From Geminicoccaceae bacterium (GTDB lineage: Bacteria; Pseudomonadota; Alphaproteobacteria; Geminicoccales; Geminicoccaceae), in the NCBI GenBank assembly GCA_028285265.1, contig JANQPX010000037.1, positions 1-64,000 on the forward strand: a DNA stretch of 64,000 nt, in the 5' to 3' direction. Shown here piece after piece: positions 34,809 through 43,601 of the stretch. Position 1 is the stretch's first letter, and each line of letters begins with the position of its first letter. The notes beneath the pieces are model-generated. The model had not been told where the DNA came from and ran no database searches. It saw nothing but the letters and a program-made list of their open reading frames with translations. A program made the translations under genes and the position numbers.

Positions 34809-35369
34809 CCATTCGGCCAATCGATAACGGAAGCTGACGTTCGCTTTGCGTTGACAAAGATCTATGATCCTCCTTGAACGACGTCGCCGTCAACATGTCA
34901 GCTAAGCAGGCTTCGATCTAGCCGATCGCTGTGGCTGGCGAAGGGAGTTATGTCGACGGCTATGACAGCGCTGATGGTTCCGACAACAAGAACCTGGGCG
35001 ACAATAGGGCATGAGCGTTCCATAGATATCGGACGACAAGTCCGACAGATCGCGCAATAGCCCCCAGATCAAACCCAACGGCCCCAGATCACGGAGAGCG
35101 CACCTCTTTCAGTAAAAACGTGTCGTGGCGAAGAACGGTGCTTTTCCAGGATTTGATCTGAACAGTCTAAGCTTACGCTCAGCCCCAACAAATCGTGGCA
35201 TTTGCTGTCTTCAAGGTTGTCCGTTGAGGGATGGCCGGCAATCGACAAGTCCGTAAAGGATTGATCAACCCTCTCCAACTGTGGTCTTTGAGGTGTCATG
35301 GTTCTACGTTAGTCGCATGGGTTGGCTTTTTGTGAACGAACTGTCGAAGACAGAAAGAGGGAGAGCGTA
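34809..35369. other. Intergenic region, possible decayed transposase fragment
   Basis: No intact gene is visible. Around 34900-35060 the plus strand holds short protein-like pieces in shifting frames (DGYDSAD, then WFRQQ in another frame, and GRQVRQI), which faintly resemble the DDE region of IS5-type transposases. A 76-codon minus-strand frame (35069-35299) is unsupported. Both are weak readings. Confidence 0.25.
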
Positions 35370-36686
35370 ATGAAGCGAACATCCTTATTGGCGGCGGCGT
35401 TGGTGAGCGCCAGTATCTTGCCGTTGGGCGCCGCTCAAGCGGCGACGGAGATTCAGTGGTGGCATGCGTTTACAGGGCGGCTCGGTGAGCTTCTGGCAAA
35501 GCAAGTTGAGGACTTTAACGCGTCACAATCCGACTACGTTGTTGTCGCCAGTAATAAGGGCAATTACTCCGAGACGCTTAATGCGGGCATTGCCGCGTTT
35601 CGCGCGGGTGAGCAGCCCCACATTCTCCAAGTCTTCGAGGTCGGGACCGCGACGATGATGGCGGCTGAAGGCGCCATTAAGCCAGTCTACGAGGTCATGG
35701 CAGAGAGCGGCCTCGATTTCGATCCGAGTGTCTATCTCGCTGCGGTGACAGGCTACTATACTACGCCAGAGGGCGAGATGCTTTCGTTGCCCTACAACAG
35801 CTCCACGCCGGTTCTCTATATCAACAAACAGGCGCTCGAGGATGCTGGCGTTGATCCGGAAACTGTGCCCACGACCTGGAACGAGGTCGATGATCTGTTG
35901 AGGGCTCTGAAGGCTGGCGGCAGTGAGTGCCCGCTGAGTACGGCGTGGCAGTCCTGGGTCCATCTAGAGAATATGAGCGCCTATCACAATGTCCCCTTTG
36001 CGACAAAAGACAATGGTTTTGGGGGGACCGACACGGAACTTGCATTCAATGGTGAGATGCAGGTCACTCACATCAGCAAGATGGGCGAGTGGGCGCAAGA
36101 AGGCCTGTTTATCTACGCAGGTCGGCGGAACGAGGCCGGAGCGCAGTTCCGCGCCGGCGAGTGCGCGCTCTTCACCGAAAGCTCGGCCGGTTATGCCGGT
36201 GTTAAGGCTGAAGCGGAGTTTCCATTTGCTGTGGTCAACCTTCCCTATTGGGACAGCGCTGACGGTGCACCGCAGAACACCATCATTGGTGGCGCATCGC
36301 TTTGGGTCATGGCTGGACACGAAGCCGAGGAATACAAGGGCGTTGCTGCGTTCTTCAACTTCCTGTCGTCATCCGACGTGCAGGCGGCTTGGCATCAGGA
36401 CACGGGTTATCTGCCGATAACTTATGAGGCCTATGAGCAAACCAAGGGCGAAGGCTTTTACGAAGAGAACCCTGGTACTGATGTTGCCATCATCCAGATG
36501 ACTGGCAAGGAGCCGACAGGGAACTCGAAGGGTTTGCGTCTTGGCAGCTTCGATCAGATCCGCGCGCTCATCGATGAGGAGCTAGAGGCGGTCTGGGCAG
36601 GCAACAAGGATGCGCAGGCAGCGCTGGACGATGCGGTGAGCCGCGGCAACGAGTTGCTTCGGCGGTTCGAGCGCAGCGCTCAGTAG
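35370..36686 (+). CDS. ugpB: sn-Glycerol-3-phosphate ABC transporter substrate-binding protein
   Basis: The 438-residue protein equals E. coli UgpB in length and has a signal peptide (MKRTSLLAAALVSASILPLG, cleavage AQA-ATEI). The family features are IQWWHAFTGRLGELLAKQVEDFNASQ, YNSSTPVLYINKQAL, the sugar-phosphate loop region, and the C-terminal YEENPGTDVAI and GLRLGSFDQIRALIDEELEAVW. It binds glycerol-3-phosphate or glycerophosphodiesters in the periplasm. ATG 35370 has GAGGGAGAGCGTA upstream. It opens ugpBAE; ugpC is absent. Confidence 0.93.
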   Translation: MKRTSLLAAALVSASILPLGAAQAATEIQWWHAFTGRLGELLAKQVEDFNASQSDYVVVASNKGNYSETLNAGIAAFRAGEQPHILQVFEVGTATMMAAEGAIKPVYEVMAESGLDFDPSVYLAAVTGYYTTPEGEMLSLPYNSSTPVLYINKQALEDAGVDPETVPTTWNEVDDLLRALKAGGSECPLSTAWQSWVHLENMSAYHNVPFATKDNGFGGTDTELAFNGEMQVTHISKMGEWAQEGLFIYAGRRNEAGAQFRAGECALFTESSAGYAGVKAEAEFPFAVVNLPYWDSADGAPQNTIIGGASLWVMAGHEAEEYKGVAAFFNFLSSSDVQAAWHQDTGYLPITYEAYEQTKGEGFYEENPGTDVAIIQMTGKEPTGNSKGLRLGSFDQIRALIDEELEAVWAGNKDAQAALDDAVSRGNELLRRFERSAQ

Positions 36687-36702
36687 TCCTGACGTTGGTA
36701 AC

Positions 36703-36748
36703 GGGGAGAGTGATAAGCGACCGCGAGTTTTGCCTCGCTGCTCTCCCC
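36703..36748 (+). promoter_or_regulatory. Stem-loop between ugpB and ugpA
   Basis: GGGGAGAG (36703-36710) pairs with CTCTCCCC (36741-36748), and the inner AGCGA and TCGCT extend the hairpin. There is no T tract. As with the agl operon, it lies between the binding-protein and permease genes and could stabilise the upstream message or reduce read-through. Function is inferred. Confidence 0.45.
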
Positions 36749-36775
36749 TCCAGCCGATATGTCGCTCGCTGAGCG

Positions 36776-37657
36776 ATGGAAAAAAGAATCGTATTTCAGA
36801 ATAAGGTGCTGCCCTATCTCTTGGTAGCTCCGCAGATTTTGATCACGGCAGTTTTCTTCTTCTGGCCGGCGAGTCAGGCTGTCTACCAGTCCTTCCTCAT
36901 CGCCGATCCATTTGGTCTAGGCAGTCAGTTCGTTTGGTTCGAAAATTTTTCCTATGTTCTGGGCGACCCCTACTATCTCGAAGCTCTATGGGTCACTGCC
37001 GTCTTCAGCCTTTCGGTAACTGCTCTTTCCATGAGCGTCGCATTGCTGCTCGCGGTACTCGCAGATGGAGTGATCAAAGGGGCCACGACTTATCGAACAC
37101 TTGTGATCTGGCCCTATGCCGTTGCGCCGGCCATCGCCGGTGTTATGTGGCTCTTTTTATTCAATCCTTCTACTGGTTTGATCGCCTACTACCTGAAGGT
37201 GATTGGCTATCGCTGGAATCATGCGTTGAATGGCCATGAAGCGATGCTCCTTGTGGTCATAGCTGCATCTTGGAAACAGATTTCCTATAACTTTCTCTTT
37301 TTCCTTGCGGGACTGCAGGCGATTCCCAAGAGCGTTATCGAGGCATCAGCGCTCGATGGCGCAGGGCCCTGGCAGCGATTCATAAAGATCATTTTCCCCC
37401 TTCTTTCGCCAACGACCTTTTTCCTGTTGGTGGTCAATCTGGTCTACGCGTTCTTCGAGACCTTCGGCATCATCCACACGGTGACATCAGGCGGGCCTGA
37501 GCGGTCGACGACAATACTGGTCTATAAGGTCTATGCCGACGGATTCGTCGGCCAGGATCTTGGCGCTTCTGCTGCCCAATCTGTGGTCCTGATGTTCATC
37601 GTGATCGCGCTTACAGTCGTTCAGTTCAAATATATCGAACGCCGAGTCCACTACTGA
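36776..37657 (+). CDS. ugpA: sn-Glycerol-3-phosphate ABC transporter permease
   Basis: The 293-residue MalF-type permease has about six membrane helices with an early VLPYLLVAPQILITAVFFFWPASQAVYQS, the core APAIAGVMWLFLFNP, and the EAA loop AIPKSVIEASALDGAGPWQRFIKIIFPLLSP. It partners UgpE in the inner membrane. It follows the ugpB stem-loop; the ribosome binding site is weak. Length and sequence style fit UgpA. Confidence 0.93.
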   Translation: MEKRIVFQNKVLPYLLVAPQILITAVFFFWPASQAVYQSFLIADPFGLGSQFVWFENFSYVLGDPYYLEALWVTAVFSLSVTALSMSVALLLAVLADGVIKGATTYRTLVIWPYAVAPAIAGVMWLFLFNPSTGLIAYYLKVIGYRWNHALNGHEAMLLVVIAASWKQISYNFLFFLAGLQAIPKSVIEASALDGAGPWQRFIKIIFPLLSPTTFFLLVVNLVYAFFETFGIIHTVTSGGPERSTTILVYKVYADGFVGQDLGASAAQSVVLMFIVIALTVVQFKYIERRVHY

Positions 37658-37760
37658 TGTGGTCAAAAAACTCTCCCAAGCACACAGGATACCAATCCAG
37701 TCGACCGCTTGTTGAGAATTGCGTCTTGGTCATCCTGAAAATATTGAGGAGTTCCTTCTA

Positions 37761-38597
37761 ATGGTTGGTGAAGGAGGATGGCGCATTTGGATCACCCATG
37801 GGATCTTACTCTTGGGGATCGCCATTGTTATCTTCCCGATTTATTTGACCTTTGTTGCCTCGACGGTGACGCATCAAGAGGTGGTGCGGCCGCCACTTCC
37901 GCTCTTGCCGGGCTCACAGTTTGTTCAAAACTATGAGAACGCTCTGTTCTCCGGGGTCAATGTGCCTGTCTGGAGAATGCTTGCAAACAGCATGGTCATG
38001 GCCATTGGAATTGCCGTCGGCAAAATCGCGATTTCGCTCCTATCAGCCTTCGCAATCGTCTATTTCCGCTTTCCGTTTCGGCAATTTTGTTTTTGGACAA
38101 TCTTCATCACACTCATGCTGCCCGTCGAAGTGCGTATCGTGCCGACTTACGAGATTGCGGCCAATCTCAATCTACTGAACAGTTACAGTGGGCTCATTTT
38201 GCCACTAATTGCATCAGCCACGGCGACCTTCCTTTTTCGCCAATTCTTCATGACCGTCCCGAATGAATTGGTGGAAGCAGCCCGGATCGATGGGGCAGGG
38301 CCAATGCGCTTTTTCTTCAGCATCCTCATCCCTCTCTCCCGGACAAATATCGCAGCCCTTTTCGTGATCCTTTTTATCTTTGGCTGGAACCAATATCTCT
38401 GGCCACTTTTAATCACCACGGATCCGTCTATGAACACGATCGTCATGGGCATTAAGCAGATGCTGCCAACGGCTGATGATTACGGGAACTGGCCGGTCAC
38501 GATGGCTACGGCCATGCTTGCCATGGTTCCGCCGGTGGTTGTCGTGGTTGCGATGCAACGGCTTTTCATCAAGGGATTGGTGGAAAGCGAGAAGTGA
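37761..38597 (+). CDS. ugpE: sn-Glycerol-3-phosphate ABC transporter permease
   Basis: The 278-residue permease has six helices, the start ITHGILLLGIAIVIFPIYLTFVAST, the core PVEVRIVPTYEI, and the EAA loop PNELVEAARIDGAGPMRFFFSILIPLSRTN. ATG 37761 is chosen because GAGGAG precedes it and its length matches E. coli UgpE; a longer frame from 37719 adds 14 residues. It ends ugpBAE. No ugpC follows; a Gfo/Idh/MocA gene starts 210 bases later. Confidence 0.93.
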   Translation: MVGEGGWRIWITHGILLLGIAIVIFPIYLTFVASTVTHQEVVRPPLPLLPGSQFVQNYENALFSGVNVPVWRMLANSMVMAIGIAVGKIAISLLSAFAIVYFRFPFRQFCFWTIFITLMLPVEVRIVPTYEIAANLNLLNSYSGLILPLIASATATFLFRQFFMTVPNELVEAARIDGAGPMRFFFSILIPLSRTNIAALFVILFIFGWNQYLWPLLITTDPSMNTIVMGIKQMLPTADDYGNWPVTMATAMLAMVPPVVVVVAMQRLFIKGLVESEK

Positions 38598-38807
38598 CCG
38601 AGACGACGGCCATCCGAGAGGCCGGCCAACGCTAGGGACAATCGGGCAACAATCGACATCACTGTTTAAAGACCGGCGAATCGGGAAGCTTGCACTGAGC
38701 AGCTTCGCATGCGTTCAATCGAACGTCGGCGATGTTTGGTTTCATCCTCAAGGCGTGACGGGCCTCGTCACCAATCACACAACCATGCCGGAGGCGCATG
38801 CCCTGTT

Positions 38808-39851
38808 ATGAGAAATCCCGTTCGAATCGGTTTGATTGGTGCCGGCATGATCGGCCGGAAACACGCTGCTTATGTCAGTGCATCGCCGAATGCCAACCTC
38901 GTGGCAGTCGCCGATCCTTTCCCAGAGGCCAGAGCCTGCGCCATCCAACAACAGGCTACCTATTACCCCAGCTTTGAAGGCATGCTGTCCTCCGAAGAAC
39001 TCGATGGGGTCATTATCGCCGCGCCGAATGAATTGCATGAGGCGGCTGGCATCGCCACTGCGCAACGGGGCCTCCCAATGATTATTGAGAAGCCGATTGC
39101 TGCCGATCTATCGGCGGCGTCGCGCTTGACCGCTGCAGCTGAGAAGGCGGGCGTACCGCTGCTTGTCGGACATCACCGGCGCTATAATCCTCGTGCCCAA
39201 ACGGCTCGGCGTTTGGTGCAAGATGGAGCTCTTGGTCACTTAGTTGCGGTCAATGTGACCTGGTGTGTCAGGAAGCCGGAACCCTACTACGAGGCGGCTT
39301 GGAAGACGCTGCCTGGAGGTGGGCCGATTCTTATCAATCTCATTCATGAGATTGATCTGCTTCGTTTTATCTGCGGAGAGATTACGGAAGTTATGGCGCT
39401 CAGCTCGAACGCCATCCGAGGTTTTGACGTAGAGGACAGCACGAGTATAGCCCTTCGTTTCGAAAACGGCGCACTTGGAACCGTGCTGATTTCAGACACC
39501 GCTCCTTCGCCCTGGACGTGGGAGCAAGCGACTGGGGAGAACCATCCGACTTTTCCAGCGAACGAGGAGAATCCTGCTCGATTCTTCGGCACTGATGCCG
39601 CGATGGAGTTCCCCCGATTAACACTATGGCGACATGAGACGGCCATCGACTGGAATCATCCGATTGCAGCTGAAACGGTCTCCCTACCGACGATCGATGT
39701 CTACGCAGAGCAGATCGAGCATTTCGTACGTGTTATTCGCGACGAGGAAGAACCGATCATCACTGGTAAAGATGCAAGCCAATCTCTTGCCGCCACACTT
39801 GCGGTGATCGAAGCAGCTGAGACGAGGAAAGCCGTGCGGCCAAGAAAATGA
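38808..39851 (+). CDS. Gfo/Idh/MocA-family oxidoreductase
   Basis: The 347-residue enzyme is an NAD(P)-dependent sugar or inositol dehydrogenase. It has the Rossmann start RIGLIGAGMIGRKHAAYVS, EKPIAADL with the conserved lysine, HHRRYNPRAQTA, and NLIHEIDLLRFICGEI with the catalytic His-Asp pair. The C-terminal domain forms the substrate and dimer surface. The substrate is unknown; the location after ugpBAE hints at a polyol or sugar phosphate. ATG 38808 is preceded by GGAGG at a long spacing (13 bases). Alternative longer frames have no ribosome binding site. Confidence 0.88.
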   Translation: MRNPVRIGLIGAGMIGRKHAAYVSASPNANLVAVADPFPEARACAIQQQATYYPSFEGMLSSEELDGVIIAAPNELHEAAGIATAQRGLPMIIEKPIAADLSAASRLTAAAEKAGVPLLVGHHRRYNPRAQTARRLVQDGALGHLVAVNVTWCVRKPEPYYEAAWKTLPGGGPILINLIHEIDLLRFICGEITEVMALSSNAIRGFDVEDSTSIALRFENGALGTVLISDTAPSPWTWEQATGENHPTFPANEENPARFFGTDAAMEFPRLTLWRHETAIDWNHPIAAETVSLPTIDVYAEQIEHFVRVIRDEEEPIITGKDASQSLAATLAVIEAAETRKAVRPRK

Positions 39852-39917
39852 TGTCAGGCCAATCCGGTCACAGGCAATCCGACTGGGAACGACACCGCTC
39901 GTCTGACCGGCTAGGCA

Positions 39918-40349
39918 TCATGCTTTGTTCGACACCCATTTCAGGATATGCTTGGCTACTGCAACCAGATCGCCATGTTGATTATGGACCTCAATATCAG
40001 CGGTGGACCTCCGGCGCACGTCGTCGACAGAAGCAATCCGGTATGTGACGGTAATCGTGTCGCCAAGAAAGACAGCTTTAAGAAACCGAATTCGGTCGTA
40101 GCCCAAGGACACGGGCGTTTCATCGTCAACACTGATTTGAGCGGTAACCATGGTTGACGTGGTGGACATATAGCCGATCAATAGCGCGCCATGCGCGATT
40201 CGGCGGCCGTAGCTCGACTTTTGCATGTAGATCTCATCCACATGGTTCGGTCCAAGATCGCCTGTGATGCCTGCGAACATGTAGACATCCGATTCGCCTA
40301 CAGTCTTGGAAAACGAAACTTCTTGACCGGTCTCGACGTGAAATGGCAT
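39918..40349 (-). CDS. MaoC-type (R)-enoyl-CoA hydratase family protein
   Basis: The 143 residues form a hot-dog fold of the MaoC type: GDLGPNHVDEIYM carries the catalytic Asp and His (hydratase motif D-x4-H), followed by GRRIAHGALLIGYMSTTSTM and a C-terminal strand region. It adds water to 2-enoyl-CoA in the R direction or acts on a related thioester. ATG 40349 follows GAGGGAGCAAGTCA. It is divergent from the SDR gene, with which it could share a promoter region, and may supply substrate for it in PHA or beta-oxidation chemistry. Confidence 0.88.
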   Translation of the reverse strand: MPFHVETGQEVSFSKTVGESDVYMFAGITGDLGPNHVDEIYMQKSSYGRRIAHGALLIGYMSTTSTMVTAQISVDDETPVSLGYDRIRFLKAVFLGDTITVTYRIASVDDVRRRSTADIEVHNQHGDLVAVAKHILKWVSNKA

Positions 40350-40427
40350 TGACTTGCTCCCTCTTGGGCTTCGCATCTATCGTCGCGCTTCGCCGCAGAC
40401 GGATCAACGGGGGGCTTGGGGATTGGC

Positions 40428-41153
40428 ATGATTCATCGAGTGTTAGAGGGGCAAAAGGCTGTCATCACAGGTGCTGCGCGGGGCATTGGGCTTGGTATCG
40501 CAGAGGAATTTGCTGAACTCGGGGCTGAAGTCTTCGGTTGGGACATTAACTCGAGCGACAACTCTGTCTTCAGCGCTTTTTTTGTATGCGATGTGACGAA
40601 TGAGGCCTCGGTCGCTGCCGCGGCTGAACAGACCCTCACTGAAGCTGGTCATATCAGTATTCTCGTCAACAATGCCGGCGTGAATGGCCCGACGAAGCCC
40701 ACTTGGGACTATTCACTCGATGAATGGACGAGGGTGATCGACGTTGACCTTACCGGCGTGTTCCTGTGCTCGCGCGCGCTGGTTGGACCGATGCGCGACC
40801 AAGGCTTCGGTCGGATCGTCAACATCGCGTCGGTCGCCGGCAAAGAAGGAGGACCAAACGCCTGCGCCTATGCTGCCGCGAAGGCTGGCGTGATTGGCTT
40901 TACCAAAGGATTAGCGCAAGAGCTCGCAGGCTCTGGAGTCCTGGTGAATGCCATCGCCCCCGCGATCACAGAGACCGACCTATTTGGCGAGATGAGTGAA
41001 GACTACATCGCCGACCGCAAACGTCGAATCCCGATGGGTCGCTTTTGCACCATCGAGGAGATTGCCAATGTTACGGCCTTCGCAGCTAGTCCTGCCTGTA
41101 GCTTTACCACTGGATTTACCTTTGATGTTACCGGTGGCAGGGCCACCTACTAG
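40428..41153 (+). CDS. Short-chain dehydrogenase/reductase (FabG-like)
   Basis: The 241-residue SDR has the cofactor motif TGAARGIG, the structural NNAG, and the catalytic triad Ser (NIASVAG), Tyr and Lys (YAAAKAG). It uses NAD(P)H on a keto or hydroxy substrate. It begins at ATG 40428 after GGGGATTGGC. The gene is divergent from the MaoC hydratase. A 25-bp palindrome overlaps its stop codon. FabG-like 3-oxoacyl reductase or another alcohol/keto oxidoreductase are both possible. Confidence 0.9.
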   Translation: MIHRVLEGQKAVITGAARGIGLGIAEEFAELGAEVFGWDINSSDNSVFSAFFVCDVTNEASVAAAAEQTLTEAGHISILVNNAGVNGPTKPTWDYSLDEWTRVIDVDLTGVFLCSRALVGPMRDQGFGRIVNIASVAGKEGGPNACAYAAAKAGVIGFTKGLAQELAGSGVLVNAIAPAITETDLFGEMSEDYIADRKRRIPMGRFCTIEEIANVTAFAASPACSFTTGFTFDVTGGRATY

Positions 41154-41174
41154 TCGTGACGGCGTCACGACTAG
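41150..41174. repeat. 25-bp perfect palindrome over the SDR stop codon
   Basis: CTAGTCGTGACG and CGTCACGACTAG are perfect 12-bp complements with one central G. The SDR stop TAG lies in the left arm. There is no following T tract, so it is not a standard terminator. It could be a transcription end that needs Rho, or a protein-binding site. Confidence 0.5.
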
Positions 41175-41457
41175 CTCCTCGCAGATGGGCGCTTCTTCCA
41201 CGTCGTATCGGTTGGACGACTAATGTTCCTGACCGTAGCACATCGGAAGAGGCGCTGCGTATGGATCGCCATGTCACGGACGTTGGTTTTGACGATTTGA
41301 TCGGAAGGCGTTCGTACACTTCTATCGATCGCTCATCGGCTCTCTTCAAACCTTCGGGCGCCGTTTGGTCGGTTTTGAGGCCTTGCTGTTGACCGGGTGG
41401 CATGAGCCTTGGTCGAATGCAAAGGGCTCTTCCAGAAGTGCCTGTTCGACAACAGGC
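41175..41457. other. Intergenic region between SDR and antiporter gene
   Basis: No supported gene or element is seen in this 283-bp stretch after the palindrome. Short open frames exist on both strands without ribosome binding sites. Confidence 0.35.
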
Positions 41458-42384
41458 TCAGATCGTCATGAAGCCGAGGTAGCCGGCATAGCCGGTCAGT
41501 AATAGTCCGCCCTCGATGCGATTGATTCGCCAACTGGTAATGGCGAATATGATTAGGGCGGCGGTTGCAGCGAGCATGACCCAAACATCGAATGTCAGAA
41601 CGCCCTCGGGGACGGGGATCGGCTGAACAACAGCCGTTGCTCCTAGAATGCCGAGACTGTTGAAGATATTTGACCCGATGATATTGCCAAAGGCGATGTC
41701 ACCCTGCCGTTTGAACGCTGCAACAATGGTGGTTGCCAGCTCCGGTAATGAAGTACCAATTGCGACGACGGTTAGGCCGATGAGTGTCTGACTGACACCC
41801 ATGAGTGTCGCAAGATCAATGGCTCCTACAACCAGTAGGTCGGCTCCCACTACGATGCCACCGAGGCCAACTAAAGTCAGCAGCAGGCTGATCGCCAGAT
41901 TGCCCTTCTGGGTGGGCTCACCACCGTCGCCGTTTGAGGCTGATTCGCGCCGATCCGCCAACGTTGTCCATGTCAGATAGCCCACAAGCGCTATGAGTAG
42001 CGTGATGCCAATGAAGCGATTGACATATCCGGATAGCAGGATGGCGGTGCAGGCAATGGCAGACAGCGCAATCACCGGTCCGTCTCTCTTGAAGGAATCC
42101 GGTGAGCAGGCGAAGGGGCTTAGGATCGCGCCAATCGCAAGAATCAGGAGCACATTGGCAATATTGGAGCCAACAATATTGCCAATAGCAATGTCAGATG
42201 CTCCCTGTAGGGCGGCATTGATGCTGGTAAACAGTTCTGGTGCTGACGTGCCGAAGCCGACAAGCGTGACGCCAATGATGAGGGGAGACACACGCAGCCG
42301 TTCGGCCGTAGCGATCGAGCCGCGGACGAGGAGTTCGCCACCGACGAGAAGAAGGGCGAGCCCTGTGATCAACGAGAAAAGCAT
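41458..42384 (-). CDS. Calcium/sodium antiporter (CaCA family, YrbG-like)
   Basis: The 308-residue inner-membrane protein has about ten helices in two inverted repeats. Each repeat carries the CaCA alpha motif: LVGFGTSAPELFTSI with GNIVGSNIANVL in the first, and VAIGTSLPELATTI with GNIIGSNIFNSL in the second. The acidic residues there bind Ca2+ or Na+. It exchanges cations, likely Na+ for Ca2+ or H+. It lies 43 bases downstream of mrpG on the same strand, so it may be the last gene of the antiporter operon. The length and motifs are complete. Confidence 0.93.
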   Translation of the reverse strand: MLFSLITGLALLLVGGELLVRGSIATAERLRVSPLIIGVTLVGFGTSAPELFTSINAALQGASDIAIGNIVGSNIANVLLILAIGAILSPFACSPDSFKRDGPVIALSAIACTAILLSGYVNRFIGITLLIALVGYLTWTTLADRRESASNGDGGEPTQKGNLAISLLLTLVGLGGIVVGADLLVVGAIDLATLMGVSQTLIGLTVVAIGTSLPELATTIVAAFKRQGDIAFGNIIGSNIFNSLGILGATAVVQPIPVPEGVLTFDVWVMLAATAALIIFAITSWRINRIEGGLLLTGYAGYLGFMTI

Positions 42385-42427
42385 TGCATCCTATTCAACC
42401 ATAGCAAGGTTACAGAAACGTAAATGT

Positions 42428-42784
42428 CTACGACGTCGCTTGATCGTTGACATGGGACTGCTGCCTGGCCTCATCGATCACGGTCCGCTGCCAAAGTGGG
42501 GTGCCGCTTCGATAGGCAGCTCTGCCGATCAGATGTGCGGCAACAGGAGCCGTCAGCAGCAGGAAGATGATGATGAGGACAGCTTTGCTGGTCACCAGTA
42601 AGTCACCTTTGTGCGCGGCGACGGCGATGACGATCAGGCCAACGCCCAGAGTTCCAGCTTTGGTCGAGGCATGCATCCGAATGAGAACATCGGGCAAGCG
42701 AAGCAGGCCGAGACCTGCGACTGCAGCGAAGGCACCGCCGGCGATCAACAGAAGCGATATCAAGAGCTCAATCATCGGATTCAC
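42428..42784 (-). CDS. mrpG: Mrp antiporter subunit G
   Basis: MrpG is a small membrane subunit of the multi-gene Na+/H+ (or K+/H+) antiporter. The 118 residues have three helices with LLLIAGGAFAAVAGLGLLRLPDVLIRMHASTKAGTLG, the diagnostic stretch of the MnhG/MrpG family. The gene overlaps mrpF by 4 bases (ATGA). Confidence 0.95.
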   Translation of the reverse strand: MNPMIELLISLLLIAGGAFAAVAGLGLLRLPDVLIRMHASTKAGTLGVGLIVIAVAAHKGDLLVTSKAVLIIIFLLLTAPVAAHLIGRAAYRSGTPLWQRTVIDEARQQSHVNDQATS

Positions 42785-43131
42785 TCACGGTCAGTCGCTT
42801 CTGATATGGTGACCTTGGGCGTGAATTCGCTTCGGTCGTCTTGACGTAAGGGGCGCCGTTCCGCGTAGCGCGCGAAGGCGACGGTCGCGAGAAAGCCGAC
42901 CAGAGCGAGCGCTAGGCCAAGGTCTAAGTAAACGGCTTCGCCGGTTTTCAGCGCCAGGAGAGCAGCAACAGCGATGAGAAGAACAGTCACGAGGTCAAGA
43001 GAGACCACGCGGTCAGCAAGGCTTGGCCCTAGGACCAGGCGGATACAGCCAGCAAGTCCGCCGATAGTTGTCAGGCCAAGGCAGATCAGTGTGCCCAGTT
43101 CAATGATTGTCATACCGGACAAGTCGATCAT
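42781..43131 (-). CDS. mrpF: Mrp antiporter subunit F
   Basis: The 116-residue subunit has three membrane helices and the MrpF signature RLVLGPSLADRVVSLDLVT. It belongs to the small-subunit part of the complex. It overlaps mrpE upstream and mrpG downstream by 4 bases each, which shows translational coupling. Confidence 0.95.
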   Translation of the reverse strand: MIDLSGMTIIELGTLICLGLTTIGGLAGCIRLVLGPSLADRVVSLDLVTVLLIAVAALLALKTGEAVYLDLGLALALVGFLATVAFARYAERRPLRQDDRSEFTPKVTISEATDRE

Positions 43132-43601
43132 CGAAGGGCCTCGAGAACGCGTCGCTCCATGCCTTGTTTGATGTCACGGCGGATGTTGTCGGGATCATCG
43201 ACGAACATCGCATGCACATAGAGCGTTTTGTGATCACTGCTGAGATCGAGCGAAAGCGTACCAGGCGTGAGCGATACCAGATTGGCCAGCGTCGTGATCT
43301 CGAGCTCGGTTTTCGCATCAATCGGAACAGCGACGATTCCCGGGCGACTTCGATGCATGGGCGTAAGCACATCCCACGCGACCTGAAGGCTTGAAACGAG
43401 TAGCTCCCAAAGAAAGTGAAGCGTCAGGCGGAGAAGATCGAAGAGCTTTCGACAGTAGCGGCTGTCGCCGAAGATGGGGCTCAGCAGCCAAAGAACTGCA
43501 TAACCCACGGCAAAGCCGGTTGCGAGACTCGGCAGTGTAAAGGCGCTGAAGAGGGCGGCCCAGCCCACAGCAAGTGCGAGATTGATGACAAATGGGGTCA
43601 T
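43128..43601 (-). CDS. mrpE: Mrp antiporter subunit E
   Basis: The 157-residue subunit has two N-terminal membrane helices (AVGWAALFSAFTLPSLATGFAVGY) and a cytoplasmic domain with SLQVAWDVLTPMHRSRPGIVAVP, LVSLTPGTLSLDLS and LYVHAMF, all diagnostic of MnhE/MrpE. It overlaps mrpD and mrpF by 4 bases. Confidence 0.95.
   Translation of the reverse strand: MTPFVINLALAVGWAALFSAFTLPSLATGFAVGYAVLWLLSPIFGDSRYCRKLFDLLRLTLHFLWELLVSSLQVAWDVLTPMHRSRPGIVAVPIDAKTELEITTLANLVSLTPGTLSLDLSSDHKTLYVHAMFVDDPDNIRRDIKQGMERRVLEALR

Noticed and set aside
35069..35299. 76-codon minus-strand ORF
   Set aside because: No start site signal and no recognisable family.
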